Origin: Fluviicola sp. | GTDB taxonomy: Bacteria > Bacteroidota > Bacteroidia > Flavobacteriales_D > Crocinitomicaceae | DNA length: 37,841 bases | Assembly (NCBI GenBank): GCA_002733985.1 | Contig: NVXP01000008.1 | Coordinates: 15,702-53,542 of the forward strand | Reading direction: 5' to 3' | Shown here: positions 15,976 to 22,718 of the stretch, piece after piece | Layout of the letters: every line of letters begins with the position of its first letter | Numbering within the stretch: the first letter of the stretch is position 1 | Translations under genes and position numbers: made by a program | The notes under the pieces: generated by a model | What the model was told of the DNA's origin: nothing | The model's database searches: none | What the model saw: the letters and a program-made list of their open reading frames with translations, nothing else

Positions 15976-16506
15976 ATGGAATTTATTACCCTACAAACGG
16001 AACGACTCATTTTACGTGGAATAAGTCCTGAAGTATATGATTACGCTTTTCACTTGCCTGAAAATGAAACAAGAGAGTTTTTCGGGTTCAGCACAAATAT
16101 TCAGCTTGATTTAGAGCGAAAAAGGTATGAAGGCGGACTTCGAACATTCAATAAAACATTCCTCTACTTTCAATTAATCGACAAAAAATCTGATGCGATT
16201 ATGGGATGGTGTGGTTTTCACACATGGTATACGGATCACGATCGTGCAGAATTGGGATATGGATTATACTCCGATTATTTCAAACGACAAGGGTTCATGT
16301 CTGAGGCGATCCCCACCATTCTTGAATACGGATTTAATGAAATGAACCTTCATCGAATCGAAGCATTTGCATCTGCGCGTAACACGCCTTCCATTAAATT
16401 ACTGGCCTCTAACAACTTTAAGAAAGAAGGAGTTCTGATGGAACACTACCTAATTGATGGAGTGTATGAAGATTCTGAGGTTTATGCAGTAATAAAATCC
16501 AATTAA
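15976..16506 (+). CDS. GNAT family N-acetyltransferase (RimJ/RimL-like)
   Basis: 176 residues. The N-terminal LQTERLILRG, the central ELGYGLYSDYFKRQGFMSEA acetyl-CoA-binding region and MNLHRIEAFASARNTPSIKL are the standard pattern of the RimJ/RimL (Acetyltransf_3) group, which transfers acetyl groups to protein N-termini or small amines. The acceptor cannot be predicted. It lies second in the operon of envelope proteins, five bases after the preceding stop, although it is itself cytosolic. Confidence 0.88.
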   Translation: MEFITLQTERLILRGISPEVYDYAFHLPENETREFFGFSTNIQLDLERKRYEGGLRTFNKTFLYFQLIDKKSDAIMGWCGFHTWYTDHDRAELGYGLYSDYFKRQGFMSEAIPTILEYGFNEMNLHRIEAFASARNTPSIKLLASNNFKKEGVLMEHYLIDGVYEDSEVYAVIKSN

Positions 16507-16514
16507 TCGAATCA

Positions 16515-18836
16515 ATGATTTTAATTAAACAGTTTAAACTCCCCCTCCTCCTACTTTTGTTTATTAGCACTAGTTCGAATAGTTTTTCTCAGCTCTCAAG
16601 TTCGAGTAAAACCGTATTACACACTGAACTTTTAAATCAAATCAACACATATCGGGTTGAGAATGGTCTTACGGAATTAGAATCTGATCCTATTCTAGAA
16701 AAAGCTGCATTTTCTCAATGTGAATACATGGTTAAGAAGGATACCCTCACCCATGCTCAGAAAAAAGGCACATTGAGAACACCTGCGAAGCGCGTCAAAT
16801 ACTTCAAAGGAAAAGCATTTATTTCAGTGGGTGAAAATGTCCTTTACACACGACTAGAATCCTTCAGACTGAACAAAAAGGAAGCAGTTGAATTGGCATC
16901 CACGCTATTTCTTCAATGGAAAAATTCCCCGCCACACAATGCAAATATGCTAGGCATTGAATACACTTTCTCTGGATTAAGTTTCAAGGAGGACCTCAAG
17001 AAAAAGCGAATATTTGCGGCTCAAGTGTTCGCTAGAAAAGGTATTGAGATTGATGGTCAACTTTCCTCAAATGGCTTTGGACTTAGACAAGGATCCGATA
17101 ATTGTGAAGATCAATATGGCTCGATGACTAATGTTGTCCTCAACATCGGTAACTCAATACGAATTGAAGGTGACGAAATTGTATTCTACTTCCATAACAT
17201 GGAATTGTTCAAACGAATCTTCAACTCTGCAAACGACGGGATTGCCATTGACTTGTTAGAACGCGATCAATTTCCTTGTACTGGGCCAAACCAACTTGAT
17301 CTATCCAAAGTGTACGACGGAATTTTGCTCAAACCAATTTATCGCAATGAGATTTTGGCTAACAACCGAGCAGAAAACCCACGCCACATCATCTCGACAA
17401 TTGGCAAGCTACCTCAAGCATTTCAAGATCTTGATGGTGAACATATTGGACTTTCGACAGTATTGATTAGCAACGGAAGATCCTGCAAATACCTTATTGA
17501 ATGCCTCGTTCCTGAGGAAAATTACGAATTGTTAAATGTGGAGCCAATATTGATTGATCCGCAAAACGTAAAACTACCAGGACGAGGAGTAGGATCAATG
17601 GAACAATTGGTTTTTGAGTTTAATTCGAGTCAAGTAACACCGAACAATCATCCAAAAATCAAGCGATCATCTCAGAAAATTGTCGGAATTACGATCCAAA
17701 GTTACAGCTCTGTTGAAGGCGATTCAATCAATAATGAAATTCTACATGAACAGCGCGCTGCAGCAATTCGTACTGATCTAATTTCCCGATTTAATGTTAG
17801 GTCAAGTCAAATTCGAATTGATTCGAAAGTGAACTGGGAACGCATGCGCTTTCAATTACTATATGCCGGTGCCGATTCAATTTCAAATTTAAGCAACGAT
17901 TCAATTCGTGGGCTTATTGCATCGGGTGATAGTACCTTAAATTGGGATTCTCTCCTTTATGTTCAGCGCACAGCAATTGCCACAATCTTCTTCGAAGATA
18001 AATCCACAGACCATCTTTCTTTAGCAGAGAAAACCGCAGGACAACTGGCAAGAGCGATCGCAGAGCAAAATTATAAGAACGCGAACAAATGCCTCAAAAC
18101 ACTCTATAAAGAGGAAGAATTCGATAGCGAAGTTATTTTTTCTGAAGGAGTATTTGACGCGCTTAAAAACAGTCCAGAACTCGTCCAGAATAGCGCAGCA
18201 TTACTTTCTAAGTATTACATTTCAGATTTGTACAAGACAACAGAATTCATTTTTGCATGGATCAATCGAAATGATGAATTGAGTAATGATGCTCGTCATA
18301 ATTTACTCATACTCTATACCAAAATCGGAATGAAACTTCTAGATAACTGGGATGTCTCAGCTAAGAACTTATCCAACGTCGTCCATCCTGTGCGCATGGA
18401 CATCATTGTTCCAGAAAAAATCCAGAGCGAATTATTATTAAATACGCACCTCGTTTACATCAATTATTTCGGTCAGGTCAATGATTCGCAAGGAGTTTCA
18501 AACTCATTTGATTTTATCTCAGATTATTTTAAAGAGAACTCAATCAGTAAAGAAGATGACATCAAACTCTCACTATTTTTTAATAGTTGGAGCGCCTACA
18601 ACCGAACAGTAGATTATTTACTTGCGAGGTATACATCAAACGAACTGAATGAGGATGGCCTATTTATTTTAGCTCTGACAATGAATTTTTCAGACTTCGA
18701 TCACCCATCATTTGAAAAAATCAATTCAGAACTGATGGAGAAGAATGTTCTTCGATGGTGCGAATGGATCAATACAGATTATCAAATTTTAAGGAATACA
18801 AAATTGAAATCCATGTATTGCGAAAGCTGTAATTAA
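16515..18836 (+). CDS. secreted CAP-domain protein with OmpA-like middle domain
   Basis: 773 residues with an N-terminal signal peptide (hydrophobic core ending NSFSQ near residue 26). A CAP/SCP domain spans about 33-172, with INTYRVENGLTELE, THAQKKG, VGENVLY and WKNSPPHNANML. After a linker, about 360-455 resembles an OmpA-like fold: LVFEFNSSQVTP, then SYSSVEGDSINNEILHEQRA and SSQIRIDSKVNWERMRFQL. Peptidoglycan binding is not assured since the usual Asp/Arg pair is not clear. The last 270 residues are helical, TPR-like. Probably periplasmic or outer-membrane associated. Enzyme activity is not predicted. Confidence 0.8.
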   Translation: MILIKQFKLPLLLLLFISTSSNSFSQLSSSSKTVLHTELLNQINTYRVENGLTELESDPILEKAAFSQCEYMVKKDTLTHAQKKGTLRTPAKRVKYFKGKAFISVGENVLYTRLESFRLNKKEAVELASTLFLQWKNSPPHNANMLGIEYTFSGLSFKEDLKKKRIFAAQVFARKGIEIDGQLSSNGFGLRQGSDNCEDQYGSMTNVVLNIGNSIRIEGDEIVFYFHNMELFKRIFNSANDGIAIDLLERDQFPCTGPNQLDLSKVYDGILLKPIYRNEILANNRAENPRHIISTIGKLPQAFQDLDGEHIGLSTVLISNGRSCKYLIECLVPEENYELLNVEPILIDPQNVKLPGRGVGSMEQLVFEFNSSQVTPNNHPKIKRSSQKIVGITIQSYSSVEGDSINNEILHEQRAAAIRTDLISRFNVRSSQIRIDSKVNWERMRFQLLYAGADSISNLSNDSIRGLIASGDSTLNWDSLLYVQRTAIATIFFEDKSTDHLSLAEKTAGQLARAIAEQNYKNANKCLKTLYKEEEFDSEVIFSEGVFDALKNSPELVQNSAALLSKYYISDLYKTTEFIFAWINRNDELSNDARHNLLILYTKIGMKLLDNWDVSAKNLSNVVHPVRMDIIVPEKIQSELLLNTHLVYINYFGQVNDSQGVSNSFDFISDYFKENSISKEDDIKLSLFFNSWSAYNRTVDYLLARYTSNELNEDGLFILALTMNFSDFDHPSFEKINSELMEKNVLRWCEWINTDYQILRNTKLKSMYCESCN

Positions 18837-18849
18837 TTAAAACGACCAA

Positions 18850-19314
18850 TTGAAACAAATTATCCTTTTCCTCATTCTCATTTTAAGCCTTGCAAGTTGC
18901 TCTGGTGGCCTTGAAAACCTTGGCTCCATTTCGATCAAAAATGTGAGCTCTGATACGATTATCTTAAGAGAAACGACAATTGAATTACAAGAAGGTGATG
19001 TTGTTGAATTATGGAATGATATGTCAATTGAAACAAAGCAAAAAGACAAAGTACACGTCTTTTACGGGCTTGAACACTATCTTGAAGGAAAATCCCGTGG
19101 CGGAATGAAACTGGATGCGCTCAAAACGAATCCAACGATACTCGAATCAAAAGAAAGTGCTCGTGGAAGGCTTGTTTGGAGTTTTCAAGGAAAAATGGCG
19201 CATATCGATATTCTTGAATCGGGAAAATACACATTCAAAGCAGCGGTATTTACCTCAGATAAGGAACTAATTTTGAATAGAGCCAGTCTCATTTTTAAAC
19301 GAAGAAACAAGTAA
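18850..19314 (+). CDS. lipoprotein of unknown function (TTG start)
   Basis: 154 residues. A lipoprotein signal peptide with hydrophobic core LFLILILSL and lipobox LASC gives an acylated cysteine at about residue 17. The only start that keeps the complete signal is TTG at 18850, because an in-frame stop lies at 18838-18840 and no ATG occurs between. The mature part is beta-rich with no recognised domain. It begins 13 bases after the CAP gene and is followed 13 bases later by the PrsW gene. Confidence 0.8.
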   Translation: MKQIILFLILILSLASCSGGLENLGSISIKNVSSDTIILRETTIELQEGDVVELWNDMSIETKQKDKVHVFYGLEHYLEGKSRGGMKLDALKTNPTILESKESARGRLVWSFQGKMAHIDILESGKYTFKAAVFTSDKELILNRASLIFKRRNK

Positions 19315-19327
19315 GACCAAATTTCTT

Positions 19328-21400
19328 ATGATCATTACCCTCATCCTCGCCCTATTCCTGCTCGTTGTAGTTTTCTCTAGAACCGCTCGAAAAAGGAAGG
19401 CAAATGAATCTTTCGTGCAACACAACAAGAAGTTCATCATTATTGGGTCAGTTGTGTTGTTAACGATTCTCGTGATGAATGTCTTACGTCCTCGCGTGTA
19501 CCTTACAGATCTTGACGAAATTATTGAGAATGCAGACAAGGACGATGATGAATATCATGCCTTGAAAGGTCGAAAAAAAAGCAGTCAACTCGATCCATTA
19601 AATATTCCAAAGTTATTCGAGTACGTAGAAGATTGCGAAGCGTATGAAACATACGATAAATCATCACTTCAAGACGAAACCTACTCTCAATTACCAGAAA
19701 TGCAACGCTTGGCGCTCGCGTATGTAGACGCCTTATCTTCTGAAACATCCTTTGACTCACTTTATCGAACAGGACCAAATGGCATTTATGACACTAACTA
19801 TCCTGATACAACGCAGGCATTTCATAACTATATAATTGGACAACAAAAACGCAAGGATGGCGATGTATTTGGTTCAATGAAAGCATTTGAACGCGAGACT
19901 AAATTGAATCCCAATTTCGCTAAACCATACTCTCAGCTCTACACCGCCTATTTATTATTCAACAGGGAGAAATTCAAACCTTTCATTGTTAACCCGAACA
20001 ATGCAAAGCATCTCGACCAAAGTCGACTGATCATTGATTACTTCAACATCGGGGAATATGGATTATATTTCAAAACAATTTATGCGCAGAGCTTCTTAGA
20101 GATGAACTTCTTTGCCTTCATCGCAGGTCTAATTATTTCAATCGTTTGGATGGTTTTTCTTCGAAACATGGACTTTTTCAATAAGGAAAGATGGATTGAT
20201 CTGACTCTAGTTTTTCTAGGTGGTGCCGTTTTCACCAATCTCTGCCTCTTTTTATATCATTCAGCATATTACGACTGGGGAATACATTTGAACGGTGAAT
20301 TCTGGAACGACTTCTTCTATTGTGTGGGCGTCATTGGATTTTCCGAAGAACTCGTAAAGTTGATTCCATGGATTCTTTTTGTCGCATTGTCAAAACAACT
20401 GAAAGAGCCGTATGATTACATTTTATATGCTTCAGCAGCGGCACTTGGCTTTGCATTCACTGAAAACCTCACTTATCTCGAGGAACCAGTAAACATTGTT
20501 AGTCGATCGATAATGTCGACAACAATGCACATGTTCACGGCATCTCTTGTGGCTTACTCTATCGTTCTTGCTAAGTACAAATACAAAACTCGACAAGCAA
20601 AAATATTGGCTCCCATAATCGGCTTCATCTTGGCCTGTTTCGCACACGGATTCTATGATTTTTGGCTGGTTAGCGAATCAACGAGTGGATTGGGAATCAT
20701 TACCACTGTGTTCTTTCTGTTTACCATTCATTTTTGGTTTTACATGATTAACAATTCAACCAATCACTCTTCATTTTTCGATAAAAAGCTTTTTCGAATA
20801 AATGAGAACATTGAATTCTTGAGCATTTCAATTCTAGGAATAATTTTACTGCAGTATATCATACTATGTATCGAATATGGAGCAATTTCTGCAAATACGA
20901 TGCTTCAATTTGGAACGACTTTCACCATTGGATTTCTACTTTACGTCACATTCATTCTTTCTAACTTCAAACCAATTCGCGGTAAATGGCAAAAATATGC
21001 CTTCCCATTATCAGGGCTGATTAAAGAATACATCACCATTCCTTTTATTAGCAATTTTCCCACTGAGTCTCATATTGGATTGCACCTACGTATATTCTGT
21101 CCGAGAAACAACAAATACATCGGAGACCAATTTCCCGTAAGCGGTCATTGCGAACGAAAAATCACGGTCAACGGCCAAGAAAATTGGTACTTGTTTCGAT
21201 TAAACAAAGGTTTGACTCTCTCTGGATACAATTCGCACTTGATTGTATTAAAACCGAAATCAAATCGAGAAGCACTAACTGAGGAGAAAATTGAGCTTTA
21301 TTTGATGCTCATTCCCTTAGGCCTTGATGTAAATTCCGATGACATTCCTATTAAGCAATTGAGATACACCGGTAAAACTTACTCAAAACCAATATTGTAA
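19328..21400 (+). CDS. PrsW-type intramembrane metalloprotease/glutamic protease family protein
   Basis: 690 residues. The core carries the PrsW motifs FSEELVK (E340, E341, K344), GFAFTENLTY (E379), MHMFTASL (H401) and AHGFYDFW (H440), within a bundle of membrane helices from about 255 to 545. Two N-terminal hydrophobic segments precede a soluble region (about 55-250) with a TPR-like stretch around QAFHNYIIGQ to KPYSQLYTAY. The C-terminal 140 residues form an unassigned soluble domain. In Bacillus, PrsW performs site-1 cleavage of anti-sigma factor RsiW; the substrate here is unknown. An ECF sigma/anti-sigma pair lies 760 bases downstream. Last gene of the five-gene operon. Confidence 0.88.
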   Translation: MIITLILALFLLVVVFSRTARKRKANESFVQHNKKFIIIGSVVLLTILVMNVLRPRVYLTDLDEIIENADKDDDEYHALKGRKKSSQLDPLNIPKLFEYVEDCEAYETYDKSSLQDETYSQLPEMQRLALAYVDALSSETSFDSLYRTGPNGIYDTNYPDTTQAFHNYIIGQQKRKDGDVFGSMKAFERETKLNPNFAKPYSQLYTAYLLFNREKFKPFIVNPNNAKHLDQSRLIIDYFNIGEYGLYFKTIYAQSFLEMNFFAFIAGLIISIVWMVFLRNMDFFNKERWIDLTLVFLGGAVFTNLCLFLYHSAYYDWGIHLNGEFWNDFFYCVGVIGFSEELVKLIPWILFVALSKQLKEPYDYILYASAAALGFAFTENLTYLEEPVNIVSRSIMSTTMHMFTASLVAYSIVLAKYKYKTRQAKILAPIIGFILACFAHGFYDFWLVSESTSGLGIITTVFFLFTIHFWFYMINNSTNHSSFFDKKLFRINENIEFLSISILGIILLQYIILCIEYGAISANTMLQFGTTFTIGFLLYVTFILSNFKPIRGKWQKYAFPLSGLIKEYITIPFISNFPTESHIGLHLRIFCPRNNKYIGDQFPVSGHCERKITVNGQENWYLFRLNKGLTLSGYNSHLIVLKPKSNREALTEEKIELYLMLIPLGLDVNSDDIPIKQLRYTGKTYSKPIL

Positions 21401-21401
21401 A

Positions 21402-21511
21402 ACAAAAAAGCCCTTTGTTAAACAAAGGGCTCTCTCCTACCACATCTAAACTAAACTATGTTTAGCTTAATGACAAACAATTCACTAAACTCTGCTAAAA
21501 GATGTTTGTCA
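21402..21511 (-). ncRNA. candidate small RNA on the minus strand
   Basis: Reading the minus strand from 21522, a perfect minus-7 element TACTTTTG (21522-21515) would start transcription near 21511. The first base there begins an 8-bp hairpin (TGACAAAC/GTTTGTCA, arms 21511-21504 and 21478-21471). A second hairpin CTAAAC/GTTTAG follows (21465-21451). The end is a strong terminator at 21431-21409 with a T tract. TTC-N19 replaces the usual minus-33 TTG. The order promoter, hairpins, terminator is that of a 110-nt small RNA. An alternative is the 3' part of the rhodanese transcript. Target unknown. Confidence 0.5.
21403..21431 (-). terminator. rho-independent terminator on the minus strand
   Basis: Arms AGCCCTTTG (21409-21417) and CAAAGGGCT (21423-21431) are exact complements with loop TTAAA. 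The A run at 21404-21409 becomes a T tract on the minus strand, while no T tract follows on the plus strand, so it acts mainly for leftward transcription. It may still act weakly for the PrsW gene ending at 21400. Confidence 0.8.
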
Positions 21512-21783
21512 AGACAAAAGTATGGCTAAATATTGGATTGAGAACGTAATACTTTAACCATTCGACAAACGGTAGGCAATATCGGTTTAATGACATGCCT
21601 CCATTTTCAAGGTGCTTATTAGCAGCGAAGTATTGATTCTTTCGTTATAAGAGGGTTTAGCAAACATCTAAGACGTATTGTTTGGTTCTTTTGGGTACAC
21701 AAAGAAGGGCCAAAAAAAAATCACGATAAATTGATTGCACCATCAGATATAACCAATCCACCAAAAACAAATATAAATTTTCT

Positions 21784-22035
21784 TTACCCGTTCATTCGGC
21801 TATTCACTTCTTCCCAGCCACCGCCGTTCTCACATTCGATCCCTTTAGATTTAAAATATTGAGTCGCTTGACCACTTCTACCTCCACTTAAACAACAAAA
21901 TAAAATTGGTTGTTTCATTTCGCGGATTTCGTCTTCTCTATCTACAACTTCGTTCAAAGGAATATTGATCGAACCGGTTACGTTTCCTCCGATAAATTCT
22001 GCTTGTGTGCGTACATCAATAATTGTGTATTCCAT
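21784..22035 (-). CDS. single-domain rhodanese-like protein
   Basis: 83-residue cytosolic rhodanese. IIDVRTQAEF, GSINIPLNE and the active loop CLSGGRS with catalytic C48 (CX4RS) are present, so sulfur transfer is possible; the natural acceptor is unknown. A longer frame starting at 22113 exists, but the ATG at 22035 begins right at the domain, and a perfect minus-7 element at 22059-22052 lies between the two starts, which excludes the longer form. Transcribed divergently from the sigma-factor gene. Confidence 0.88.
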   Translation of the reverse strand: MEYTIIDVRTQAEFIGGNVTGSINIPLNEVVDREDEIREMKQPILFCCLSGGRSGQATQYFKSKGIECENGGGWEEVNSRMNG

Positions 22036-22051
22036 GCTTTTCTTTTTTCTA

Positions 22052-22059
22052 CAAATGTA
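22052..22059 (-). promoter_or_regulatory. minus-7 element of the rhodanese gene
   Basis: TACATTTG on the minus strand matches TAnnTTTG exactly and would start the transcript near 22048, 13 bases before the ATG. No clear minus-33 TTG is found. Confidence 0.45.
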
Positions 22060-22163
22060 AGGCAAGTGATCAAATGAATCTGTCGCTTTTGTTACACAAT
22101 CGAAAAAAATCATTTTTCTTGTTTACCTTTCGTAAAAATGCACATCTGTAGAAAAAGTCCTCT

Positions 22164-22715
22164 ATGACACAGATTTCTCGTAAGCCTATCGATCGTGATA
22201 CTTCTGAGCTCCATACTTTATATAAAAAGTGGCCGGACGTAAAACGCTATTTACGATCACTGGGCTGTAATTCTACAGATGCTGAAGATATTTTCCAGGA
22301 AGCGCTAGTTCTTTTCGCTCGAAAACGTACACAATCCGATTTTGATTTAACGGTTGAACCTTTTCACTACGTGAAAAACACTTGCAAATTTTTGTGGTAC
22401 AATCAATCAAGAAAGGAATCAAAGCACAGAACGAGCGAGATTAACGACAGTTTCACGGAAGAAATCGATGATGCATGGTTTGAAAAAGAGCAACAGTTGG
22501 CTTTAATTGAGAAGGCACTGCTAAAGCTAGGTGAGAAATGTCAACAACTCCTGCAATTGTTTTATGGCAAAGGCTGGTCTATGACAGACATCGCGAAAAA
22601 AATTGGCTTGCGTAACGACAAGGTTGCAAAAGCTCAAAAATACCGTTGTCTCACCAAAGCAAAAGAAGAAGTTCAAAAACTTCGACCTGACACTTTATTC
22701 ACTCCAAAAGCTTAA
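22164..22715 (+). CDS. ECF-type RNA polymerase sigma factor
   Basis: 183 residues. Region 2 is recognisable around NSTDAEDIFQEALVLFARK with FHYVKNTCKFLWYN, and region 4 around CQQLLQLFYGKGWSMTDIA with a helix-turn-helix ending in RCLTKAKEEV. It directs RNA polymerase to a specific promoter set under control of the anti-sigma protein encoded three bases downstream. The ATG at 22164 gives a complete region 2. The regulon is unknown; envelope stress is a reasonable guess from the partner protein. Confidence 0.9.
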   Translation: MTQISRKPIDRDTSELHTLYKKWPDVKRYLRSLGCNSTDAEDIFQEALVLFARKRTQSDFDLTVEPFHYVKNTCKFLWYNQSRKESKHRTSEINDSFTEEIDDAWFEKEQQLALIEKALLKLGEKCQQLLQLFYGKGWSMTDIAKKIGLRNDKVAKAQKYRCLTKAKEEVQKLRPDTLFTPKA

Positions 22716-22718
22716 GCC

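Larger units (their letters stand above)
21401..21783. other. 383-base intergenic region between the PrsW and rhodanese genes
   Basis: The first 110 bases hold the candidate minus-strand small RNA with its promoter-like element to about 21545. From 21546 to 21783 no coding frame, repeat or convincing structure is seen. Confidence 0.5.

Noticed and set aside
22036-22113. N-terminal extension of the rhodanese
   Set aside because: It contains a perfect minus-7 element and the domain begins directly at the ATG at 22035.
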